Shown here in pieces: positions 1-5,015 of a stretch of DNA of 5,015 bases. Under the pieces are notes generated by a model that did no database searches, had not been told where the DNA came from, and worked only from the letters and a program-made list of their open reading frames with translations. Numbering within the stretch: position 1 is the stretch's first letter; each line of letters starts with the position of its first letter. The translations under genes were made by a program, and so were the position numbers. The DNA is from Actinomycetes bacterium (GTDB lineage Bacteria > Actinomycetota > Actinomycetes > JAHEKZ01), in assembly GCA_027117675.1 (NCBI GenBank), contig JAJAYM010000187.1, positions 1 to 5,015 on the forward strand, read 5' to 3'.

Positions 1-364
1 GGTCAGCGGCGACAACGAGGTCGGCAGCGAGCGCGAGCTCGAAGCCGCCCCCCATCGCGAGCCCGTTGACGGCCGCGATGACGGGCTTGCCGATGTCGAA
101 GAACTCGGTGAGCCCCGCGAACCCGCCAGGACTGTGCGCAGCGTCAACGGCCTCACCTTCGGCGGCCGCCTTGAGATCCCACCCGGCGCTGAAAAAGCGA
201 TCACCTGCACCGGTCAGTACGGCTGCACGCAGGGCAGCGTTGTCGCGCAGCTGGACGAAGGCGGCGTACAGCTGCATGCTCGTGGCCACATTGATCGCGT
301 TCGCCTTTGGCACATCGAGAGTGACAAGCAATGTCTTGCCGCGCACCTCGGTGTGAACGGTCAT
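1..364 (-). CDS. caiD: Carnitinyl-CoA dehydratase (crotonobetainyl-CoA hydratase), 3' end missing
   Basis: Crotonase-fold enzyme that interconverts L-carnitinyl-CoA and crotonobetainyl-CoA in the cytoplasm. Only the first 121 residues are present; the rest lies beyond the left edge, and the family is about 260 residues long. Residues 57-86 (FFSAGWDLKAAAEGE, then PGGFAGLTE) and 94-116 (PVIAAVNG, GGGFELALAAD) match, from memory, the E. coli CaiD sequence almost residue for residue, more specifically than a generic enoyl-CoA hydratase would. FSAGWD and the GGG segment form the oxyanion hole. E109 in GGGFEL aligns with the first crotonase catalytic glutamate; the second would fall just outside the window. 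The ATG (362-364) overlaps the stop of the acyl-CoA dehydrogenase gene as ATGA, so translation is probably coupled. Here it likely hydrates crotonobetainyl-CoA to feed the carnitine dehydrogenase route. A related enoyl-CoA hydratase with another substrate is possible but less likely. Confidence 0.9.
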   Translation of the reverse strand, partial: MTVHTEVRGKTLLVTLDVPKANAINVATSMQLYAAFVQLRDNAALRAAVLTGAGDRFFSAGWDLKAAAEGEAVDAAHSPGGFAGLTEFFDIGKPVIAAVNGLAMGGGFELALAADLVVAAD

Positions 365-1530
365 CGGTTCTGTCCTTCCAGTGGACGCAACAGTGCACGC
401 GAGATGATGTGCCGCTGGATCTCGCTGGTTCCGTCCCAGATCCGCTCGACGCGGGCGTCGCGCCACCACCGCTCGATCTTGTACTCGCGAACCAGACCCA
501 TGCCACCGAACACCTGGACGGCGCGGTCGGTCACGCGTCCCAAGGTCTCGGTCGCCATCAGCTTGGCCATCGCGACGTCGGTGTCCGTCACGGTGCCATC
601 GTCGACGCGGGACGCGGCCTGGAGCGTCAGCAGCTGAGCCGCTTCGATCTCAAGCGCGCTGTCGGCCAGCTGGAAGCTGAGACCTTGGAATCGCCCGATC
701 GGCTGTCCGAACTGCTCACGGCTGACCGCCCACGACAGTGCTTCCTCGAGCACCCGCTGCGCACGGCCGACCGAGTTGGCGGCCACCGCCAGGCGCGTGG
801 CACCCAGCCACTGGCCCATCAGGTCGAACCCGCGTCCCTCTTCGCCGAGTAGCGCGGACGCCGGCAAGCGGACATCGTCGAAGTGCAGTTCGCAGTGGTG
901 GTAGCCCCGGTGCGAGACGCTCGGGGAGCCTTTGGTGATGGTGAGACCGGGCAGGTCGGAGTCGACGACGAAGGACGAGATCAGTTTGCGCGCACCGCGC
1001 GAGGACTGCTCTTCGCCGGTGGCCGCAAAGAGAATGATGAAGTCCGAGATGTCGGCATGGCTGATGAAGTGTTTCGTGCCGTTGATCACCCAGTCGTCGC
1101 CGTCGCGTCGCGCCGCTGTGGTCATGCCACGAACGTCCGAGCCGGCCTCCGGCTCGGTGATCGCCAAGCATTCCTGCTTCTCACCGCGAACGGTCGGAAG
1201 CAGATACTTGTCGACCTGCTCGCCCGCGCACCCCATCAGGATGCGACTGGGGCGCGCCACGAAGTGGTGCAGCGCGAACGACGTGCGACCCAGCTCGCGC
1301 TCGACGAGCGCCAGTGAAACGGCGTCCAACCCAGCCCCACCGACATCCTCAGGCATGTTCGCTGCGTACAACCCGGCGGCCAGCGCCTTGCTGCGGATCG
1401 ACTGCGCAAGTTCGGGAGTGACCTCGTCCAGCTGCTCAACCTCGTCCTCGTACGGCACGAGCTCGCGCTCGACGAACTGGCGAACGGTCTCGACGATCGC
1501 GCGCTGCTCATCGGTCAGGCCGAAGTCCAT
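361..1530 (-). CDS. Acyl-CoA dehydrogenase, probably acting on gamma-butyrobetainyl-CoA or crotonobetainyl-CoA
   Basis: FAD-dependent acyl-CoA dehydrogenase of 389 residues, full length for the family. Visible in order: helical N-terminal domain (about 1-120), ITEPEAGSD at 124-132 and WVINGTKHFIS at 147-157 in the beta domain, then the C-terminal helical domain with REQFGQPIGRFQ (271-282), QVFGGMG (339-345) and RDARVERIWDGTSEIQ (357-372). The usual catalytic glutamate of the EGT motif is replaced by D366. The start is set by a strong AAGGAG-type ribosome site about 7 bases upstream, overlapping the stop of the preceding thioesterase gene; the gap between the genes is 11 bases. The stop overlaps the caiD start. 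Next to caiD, the natural role is oxidation of gamma-butyrobetainyl-CoA to crotonobetainyl-CoA, or the reverse as in E. coli CaiA. The substrate is inferred from context only; the sequence resembles general acyl-CoA dehydrogenases more than E. coli CaiA. Confidence 0.87.
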   Translation of the reverse strand: MDFGLTDEQRAIVETVRQFVERELVPYEDEVEQLDEVTPELAQSIRSKALAAGLYAANMPEDVGGAGLDAVSLALVERELGRTSFALHHFVARPSRILMGCAGEQVDKYLLPTVRGEKQECLAITEPEAGSDVRGMTTAARRDGDDWVINGTKHFISHADISDFIILFAATGEEQSSRGARKLISSFVVDSDLPGLTITKGSPSVSHRGYHHCELHFDDVRLPASALLGEEGRGFDLMGQWLGATRLAVAANSVGRAQRVLEEALSWAVSREQFGQPIGRFQGLSFQLADSALEIEAAQLLTLQAASRVDDGTVTDTDVAMAKLMATETLGRVTDRAVQVFGGMGLVREYKIERWWRDARVERIWDGTSEIQRHIISRALLRPLEGQNR

Positions 1531-1541
1531 GCTGCTCTCCT

Positions 1542-2111
1542 TCAGTCGGTGGGCTTGCGAGGTGGCAGGCCCATGACGTGGCCAACGTAGTCGGGTATGG
1601 GCAGCACGGCATGCGCTGACGCGATGGCAGCCAGGCGTTCGTAGAGGTGGTCGGGCAGCGGGGCCACCTTGCCGGCTGCCATGTCGACGTGCAGCAGCAT
1701 CTGCTCAGCGGTCGCGACGGCCTGGCCGGTATCTGCTGCCAACACTTCGTGGACGATGTGGACGCGCTTACGGTCGACGCCGAGCACCTGCAACGTAAAG
1801 ATCAGCCGGTCACCCTCGTCGCACTCTCGAAGGTGATGCAAGTGCGTTTCTGCGGTGTAGAGCGACCCGCCGTTGGCGCGATATTCCTCGTCGATGCCGA
1901 AGTAGCGGAAGAATGCGTCTGCATTGTCACCGACAACGAGCAGGTAGCTGGACTCGCTCATGTGCCCGTTGTAGTCGCACCAGGCGCGGACGACGGTCGT
2001 GTCGTGCAGCCGGAGCGGTGCGGCGATCGAGGCGTCGGTGTCCCAGCCTTGAGAGAGGTTTCCTTCATTCGGAGTCGTGACCCGCGGCTCGGTGTTCGCG
2101 TTGTCAGTCAT
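1542..2111 (-). CDS. Hotdog-fold acyl-CoA thioesterase, probable betainyl-CoA thioesterase (CdhB-like)
   Basis: A 189-residue single-domain hotdog thioesterase of the 4-hydroxybenzoyl-CoA thioesterase type. The active-site motif DYNGHMSESSY lies at 46-56, with D46 the likely catalytic acid. YTAETHLHHL (85-94), VDRKRVH (112-118), AEQMLLHVD (135-143) and the LPIPDYVGH tail (170-178) resemble, as I recall them, the thioesterase domain fused to L-carnitine dehydrogenase in some alphaproteobacteria. That supports hydrolysis of betainyl-CoA to glycine betaine and CoA. I chose the ATG at 2109-2111 because GGAAGGA sits about 5 bases upstream; a longer frame reaching 2216 has an arginine-rich, unconserved start and would overlap the opposite gene. 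Residues 1-36 are a polar leader of no known function. It lies 11 bases before the acyl-CoA dehydrogenase gene. Carnitinyl-CoA is an alternative substrate. Confidence 0.85.
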   Translation of the reverse strand: MTDNANTEPRVTTPNEGNLSQGWDTDASIAAPLRLHDTTVVRAWCDYNGHMSESSYLLVVGDNADAFFRYFGIDEEYRANGGSLYTAETHLHHLRECDEGDRLIFTLQVLGVDRKRVHIVHEVLAADTGQAVATAEQMLLHVDMAAGKVAPLPDHLYERLAAIASAHAVLPIPDYVGHVMGLPPRKPTD

Positions 2112-2155
2112 CGGCGTCCTTCCGCTCGGCACGCTGCTCGTGGCACGATCTGCAG

Positions 2156-2611
2156 GTGACCAGTGAAACCGTAGTGAGCACCCCGTACGTCGCCTTCTCG
2201 TGTGGCGTCCCCGCATCGTCGATCGACTACAACGGGCACCTGAACGATGCGGCCTACGCGCAGGTCCTGACTGATGCGAACGAAATGTTCCTGGACGCGC
2301 TCGGGCTGAGCGCCACCTACCGCGAGAACACCGGCGGCGCCATGTACACCGTCGAGATCACCTTGAAGTTCTTGCACGTAGTGAACGCAGGCGACGTAGT
2401 GCGTGCCGAGTCGTGGGTGACGTCGGCCGACTCCAAGCGCCTGAGGGTGGCTACCACCCTTTTGGTCGGCGAGACGCCCGTCGCGTCCGGTGACTCGCTC
2501 TACCTGCACGTCGACACTGCGACGGGCAAAGTCAGCCCGTTCCCCGACGACCGGGCCGAGCTGCTCGCGCGCATGCAGAATGCTCACGAGGAGGCGTCGG
2601 CTCCGCGTTGA
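2156..2611 (+). CDS. Second hotdog-fold acyl-CoA thioesterase, on the opposite strand to its neighbours
   Basis: A 151-residue hotdog thioesterase, usual length for the family. DYNGHLNDAAY at 24-34 carries the probable catalytic D24; YTVEI (64-68), SKRLR (93-97) and LYLHVDTATGKV (115-126) line up segment by segment with the minus-strand thioesterase, so the two are clear but distant paralogues. The GTG at 2156 is the likely start; no convincing Shine-Dalgarno sequence precedes it, so it could be leaderless, and a GTG at 2174 is a weaker alternative. It is head to head with its paralogue (44 bases between starts), and its last 28 bases overlap the 3' end of the L-carnitine dehydrogenase gene on the other strand. 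Candidate substrates are carnitinyl-CoA or betainyl-CoA; the sequence alone does not decide. The hotdog motifs make this strand, not the overlapping minus-strand frame, the coding one. Confidence 0.83.
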   Translation: MTSETVVSTPYVAFSCGVPASSIDYNGHLNDAAYAQVLTDANEMFLDALGLSATYRENTGGAMYTVEITLKFLHVVNAGDVVRAESWVTSADSKRLRVATTLLVGETPVASGDSLYLHVDTATGKVSPFPDDRAELLARMQNAHEEASAPR

Positions 2612-3627
2612 GCCAGACTGGTCTCGTACTCCTTGAGCACGGCGCCCGCCGCGTAGTTGCGACCGCGCAGCCCCTGCAGAACCCCGACTAGACAGTCGTC
2701 TCGGAGGCGCTCGAGCTCGCGGACGTCGGCGCCAGCGGCTTGGGCGTCTGACTGCTGCTCGATGCGGTCAAGCAGCTCGTCGGTGAGCTCGGGGACGTCG
2801 GTCAGCTTGCTCCATGGCCACTGCAGCGCCGGACCGAACTGCTCCATGAAGTGCCGCATGCCGCCCTCGCCACCAGCAATCCGGTAGGTGAGCATCGTGC
2901 CCATGGACGCCCACCTCAGCCCGGCGCCGTAGCGAATGGCGTCGTCGACCTGTTCGACGGTGGCGACGCCATCGTTCACGAGCCACAGCGCCTCGCGCCA
3001 CAGCGCCTCGAGCAGGCGGTCGGCCACGAAGCCGTCGATCTCGTGCTGCAGCACGAGCGGCTTCATGCCCATAGACCGGTAGATCGCGGCGGCGCGCGCG
3101 ACGACGTCCGCCGACGTGGCCTTGCCAGGGCAGACCTCTACCAGCGGAAGCAGGTAAACGGGATTGAACGGGTGTCCCACCACGAGTCGCTCGGGATGCG
3201 TCATGTCGCTCTGCAACAGCGTGGGCAAGATGCCCGACGTCGAGCTGCCAAAGATCACGTCGGGGCCAGCTGCCTCGCTGGCGGCCGAAAGCAGCGACCG
3301 CTTGATCTGCTCGTTCTCTGGTGCGCTCTCTTGCACGAACTGAACGTCGGTCGCGGCATCCTGCGGCGTCGCTGCCCGGGTGAGCGAGCCACGCTTCGGC
3401 AGTGGAGCATCGGTAAGCGCCGTCCAGGCGCGGCGGGCGTTGGCTAGCATCTCATCGACTTTGCGCTCTGCGTCTGGGTCGGGGTCGAAGAGCTGGACGT
3501 CGATCCCGTTGATCAGGAACCGGGCCGCCCACCCGCCGCCGATGACCCCGCCGCCCAGCAGTCCGGCCGTGGTCACGCCCAGCTGCTGGGGCGACTGCAT
3601 GGCACCGGACGTTGTGGCGTCAGCCAT
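2584..3627 (-). CDS. lcdH: L-carnitine 3-dehydrogenase (NAD-dependent)
   Basis: Oxidises L-carnitine to 3-dehydrocarnitine with NAD. It belongs to the 3-hydroxyacyl-CoA dehydrogenase superfamily but acts on free carnitine. The 347 residues begin with a Rossmann fold: GGGVIGGGWAA at 25-35, and D48 in LFDPDP at the end of the second strand, which favours NAD over NADP. SSTSG (128-132) and GHPFNPVYLLPLVEV (151-165) are hallmark motifs; H152 and E164 have the same 12-residue spacing as the His-Glu catalytic pair of 3-hydroxyacyl-CoA dehydrogenases. The C-terminal helical domain follows from about 195. The ATG overlaps the end of cdhC by 8 bases (ATGGCTGA) with no clear ribosome site of its own, so translation is probably coupled; M10 is a weaker alternative start. 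Some relatives carry a fused thioesterase domain; here the protein ends without one and two separate thioesterase genes follow. The equivalent Pseudomonas gene is also called cdhA. Confidence 0.92.
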   Translation of the reverse strand: MADATTSGAMQSPQQLGVTTAGLLGGGVIGGGWAARFLINGIDVQLFDPDPDAERKVDEMLANARRAWTALTDAPLPKRGSLTRAATPQDAATDVQFVQESAPENEQIKRSLLSAASEAAGPDVIFGSSTSGILPTLLQSDMTHPERLVVGHPFNPVYLLPLVEVCPGKATSADVVARAAAIYRSMGMKPLVLQHEIDGFVADRLLEALWREALWLVNDGVATVEQVDDAIRYGAGLRWASMGTMLTYRIAGGEGGMRHFMEQFGPALQWPWSKLTDVPELTDELLDRIEQQSDAQAAGADVRELERLRDDCLVGVLQGLRGRNYAAGAVLKEYETSLAQRGADASS

Positions 3628-4528
3628 GCTTGACCAGGCTTAACTTGTCGCGCACTTCGGCGGGAGACATGACGCGCACGTTCATCGCCTCGAGCAGCGT
3701 CTTGGCGCGACCGACGAGGTCGCCGTTGGAGGCGAGCACGCCCTTGGACAAGTACAGGTTGTCTTCGAGGCCGACGCGGACGTTGGCACCGACCAGCGGT
3801 GCGAGTGCGGCGTAGGGCAGCTGAAACCGGCCGATCGAGAACATCGAGTAGACCGAGCCGGCCGGCATGTTGTTGATCATCGACTGCAGGGTGAGCACGT
3901 CGTTGGGCGCGCCGTAGGGGATCCCCATGCAGAGCTGGATCATCGCCGGGTCGTCGATCAGGCCCTCCTTGACAAGCTCGTTCAGCAACACGAGATCGCC
4001 GGTGTCAAAGATCTCAACTTCTGGTTTCACGCCAAGATCCTTGATCCCCTGCGCCATCGCTCGCACCATGCCCGGCGTGTTCACCATGATGTAGTCGCCA
4101 CCCGCGGCGAAGTTCATGGTGCCGGCGTCCAGCGTGCAGATCTCGGGCTTGAGCTCGACGACGTGCTGCAGCCGTTCGGTGACCGATGCCATGTCGGTGC
4201 CGGCGGTTTCGGGGGGAAGGGGAGTGTCGACTCCGCCGAGAACGAGGTCTCCACCCATGCCGGTGGTGAGGTTGATGACGACGTCGACTTGAGAGTCGCG
4301 GATCCGCTCGACCGTTTCGCGAAAGAGTTCAGGACGCCGTGAGCCCTTCCCCGTCTCGGGGTCGCGCACATGGACGTGCACGACGGCGGCGCCAGCCTGA
4401 GCGGCCTCGATCGCCGATGCCGCAATCTGTTCGGGCGTGACGGGGACCTTGTCGCTGATCCCGGTCGAGTCGCCGGAGCCGGTGAGGGCGCAGGTGATGA
4501 AAGCGGATGACTGCAGGGGGAGCGACAT
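3620..4528 (-). CDS. cdhC: 3-dehydrocarnitine:acetyl-CoA transferase (3-keto-acid cleavage enzyme, BKACE/DUF849)
   Basis: Zinc-dependent beta-keto acid cleavage enzyme. With acetyl-CoA, 3-dehydrocarnitine is converted to betainyl-CoA and acetoacetate. The 302 residues fit the family length and TIM-barrel fold. ITCALTGSGD (11-20) opens the first strand; HVHVRDPETG (51-60) gives the zinc ligands H51 and H53; E255 in VGLEDN (252-257) is the expected third ligand. INLTTGMGGDL (85-95) and MGIPYGAPND (201-210) are typical of the carnitine branch. The neighbouring L-carnitine dehydrogenase gene, which supplies the substrate, overlaps by 8 bases and strongly supports this specificity among the varied BKACE activities. 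GGAGGT lies 4 bases before the ATG. It is the first gene of the minus-strand train and faces the iclR-type gene across a 131-base gap, so the operon promoter should lie there. Confidence 0.92.
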   Translation of the reverse strand: MSLPLQSSAFITCALTGSGDSTGISDKVPVTPEQIAASAIEAAQAGAAVVHVHVRDPETGKGSRRPELFRETVERIRDSQVDVVINLTTGMGGDLVLGGVDTPLPPETAGTDMASVTERLQHVVELKPEICTLDAGTMNFAAGGDYIMVNTPGMVRAMAQGIKDLGVKPEVEIFDTGDLVLLNELVKEGLIDDPAMIQLCMGIPYGAPNDVLTLQSMINNMPAGSVYSMFSIGRFQLPYAALAPLVGANVRVGLEDNLYLSKGVLASNGDLVGRAKTLLEAMNVRVMSPAEVRDKLSLVKHG

Positions 4529-4570
4529 GACGACCTCCGAGGCGTGGGAAGTGAGGCAGGCGGCGGATAA

Positions 4571-4603
4571 ACGGTCGTTCTATTGCACTATGTGAACAAC
4601 CGT
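4571..4603. promoter_or_regulatory. Inverted repeat, candidate IclR-type operator
   Basis: Left arm ACGGTCGTTC (4571-4580) and right arm GAACAACCGT (4594-4603) are inverted copies matching at 9 of 10 positions, separated by 13 bases. The right arm lies between the proposed -35 and -10 boxes of the regulator gene, and the left arm abuts the proposed cdhC -10 box. A dimeric or tetrameric regulator bound here could control both directions. The repeat is seen in the sequence; binding by the adjacent IclR protein is inferred from position. Confidence 0.5.
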
Positions 4604-4610
4604 CTACTAT
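4583..4610 (+). promoter_or_regulatory. Possible sigma-70-type promoter of the IclR-family gene
   Basis: TTGCAC (4583-4588) and TACTAT (4605-4610) are separated by 16 bases. The -10 box keeps the TAnnnT core; the -35 box matches only its TTG. Transcription would begin near 4617, leaving a leader of about 43 bases with AAGGAG before the ATG. The overlap with the inverted repeat suggests autoregulation. Confidence 0.35.
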
Positions 4611-4659
4611 CGTGCGACAACGCTAGAAGCCGCAACGAGGGGCTGTCAAGGAGTTCGCG

Positions 4660-5015
4660 ATGAATCCACCCGGAGATTCCACGGCACGGTCCGGGCCGGC
4701 CCAGTCGGTGCAGTCGGTCGACCGAGCCCTTGACCTGCTGGCTGCCGTGGCCGCTAGTGAACAGGCACCCAGCGTCGCCGACCTTGCCGAACGTTGCAGC
4801 ATCAACCGCAGTACCGCTTGGCGGCTGCTTGCGACCTTGGAAGCGCACGGCATGGTGGAGCGTGCGTCCACGTCCAGCGGCTACCGCGTCGGCTACGGAG
4901 CTGTGCGCCTTGGCGCTGCTGCCGACGAGGCGTCCGTCGTCCGGCGGGTGCGTCCGGTGCTTGAAGATCTCTCCGCGGCAACGGGCGAGACGGTCAGCTT
5001 GGCGCTGGTCAAGAC
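4660..5015 (+). CDS. IclR-family transcriptional regulator, 3' end missing
   Basis: Only the first 118 residues are present; the right edge cuts the gene, and the family is about 250 residues. After a short Ser/Pro/Gly-rich leader, a winged helix-turn-helix domain runs from about 16 to 80: SVDRALDLLAAVA (19-31), then the helix-turn-helix around VADLAERCSINRSTAWRLLATLEAHG (39-64), and the wing ending in GYRVG (74-78). From about 90 the linker helix leads into the effector domain (VRPVLEDLSAATGETVSLALV), as in IclR proteins. AAGGAG stands 6 bases before the ATG. Its divergent position next to cdhC suggests it controls the carnitine genes and itself, with carnitine, gamma-butyrobetaine or a pathway intermediate as possible ligand. 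Pseudomonas instead uses the AraC-type regulator CdhR for its carnitine genes. Whether it represses or activates cannot be told. Confidence 0.9.
   Translation, partial: MNPPGDSTARSGPAQSVQSVDRALDLLAAVAASEQAPSVADLAERCSINRSTAWRLLATLEAHGMVERASTSSGYRVGYGAVRLGAAADEASVVRRVRPVLEDLSAATGETVSLALVK

Larger units (their letters stand above)
4529..4659. promoter_or_regulatory. Divergent regulatory region between cdhC and the IclR-family gene
   Basis: This 131-base gap separates the starts of two divergent genes and is locally richer in A/T (about 4566-4620) than the flanking genes. It holds the inverted repeat at 4571-4603, a plausible promoter for the regulator, and the ribosome sites of both genes (AAGGAG at 4648-4653 on plus; GGAGGT on minus next to 4528). 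For cdhC, a weak minus-strand promoter can be proposed: TTCACA (4591-4596) and TTTATC (4566-4571) with a long 19-base spacer, putting the transcript start about 30 bases before the ATG. That pair is tentative. Confidence 0.7.

Noticed and set aside
66..1576. Several long plus-strand open frames across the caiD and acyl-CoA dehydrogenase genes
   Set aside because: They are antisense to genes with strong family motifs, have odd Arg/Ser/Pro-rich compositions and match no family I know.
2112..2216. A 35-codon in-frame N-terminal extension of the minus-strand thioesterase, up to 2216
   Set aside because: It is arginine-rich with no family resemblance and overlaps the opposite thioesterase gene. 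The ATG at 2109-2111 has a good GGAAGGA ribosome site.
2108..2587. A 159-codon open frame on the minus strand that would fill the gap between the dehydrogenase and thioesterase genes
   Set aside because: It mirrors the plus-strand gene, which carries clear hotdog motifs. The minus-strand protein shows no recognisable domain and its frame is explained by GC-rich codon bias.
2584..2611. A possible shared terminator where the plus-strand thioesterase and the dehydrogenase genes converge
   Set aside because: The genes overlap by 28 coding bases and I see no stem followed by a T run on either strand there.
2982..3010. A 14-base direct repeat (GCCACAGCGCCTCG) with a 15-base period
   Set aside because: It falls in codons for EALWREALW in the dehydrogenase, a helical stretch that seems ordinary for the family. 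Repeated codons explain it, not a mobile or regulatory repeat.
2851..3447. A 198-codon plus-strand open frame inside the L-carnitine dehydrogenase gene
   Set aside because: The minus strand encodes the Rossmann and HPFNPV motifs; the plus-strand product is low in complexity and unlike any known family.
4588..4871. Two overlapping minus-strand open frames covering the regulator start and the intergenic region
   Set aside because: They are antisense to the IclR helix-turn-helix region, have no recognisable domain, and would run through the divergent promoter region.

Overview
The window comes from a GC-rich bacterium, most likely an actinobacterium. This rests on the strong G/C bias at third codon positions, one GTG start, tight 4- and 8-base gene overlaps, and protein styles typical of that phylum; no taxonomic marker gene is present. 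It holds seven protein genes, two of them cut by the window edges. No RNA gene, mobile element or CRISPR array is visible.

Layout: positions 4528 down to 1 carry a minus-strand gene train. In transcription order it is a 3-keto-acid cleavage enzyme of the dehydrocarnitine (CdhC) type, L-carnitine dehydrogenase, a hotdog acyl-CoA thioesterase, an acyl-CoA dehydrogenase, and a crotonase closely matching CaiD (cut by the left edge). One gene breaks the train: a second hotdog thioesterase at 2156-2611 on the plus strand. It lies head to head with its minus-strand paralogue and runs 28 bases into the end of the dehydrogenase gene. At the right end an IclR-family regulator (cut by the right edge) points away from cdhC. 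The 131-base gap between them holds a 10-base-arm inverted repeat placed over the likely promoters.

Together the genes describe catabolism of quaternary-ammonium acids. L-carnitine is oxidised to 3-dehydrocarnitine; CdhC with acetyl-CoA turns this into betainyl-CoA plus acetoacetate; a thioesterase releases glycine betaine. The acyl-CoA dehydrogenase and CaiD would feed in gamma-butyrobetaine or crotonobetaine as CoA thioesters, by way of carnitinyl-CoA. The second thioesterase could release carnitine from carnitinyl-CoA and so join the two halves. The individual reactions are known from other bacteria. The single-cluster route, the split of work between the two thioesterases and IclR control are inferences. 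A CoA ligase or CoA transferase and a transporter are needed but are not in the window.
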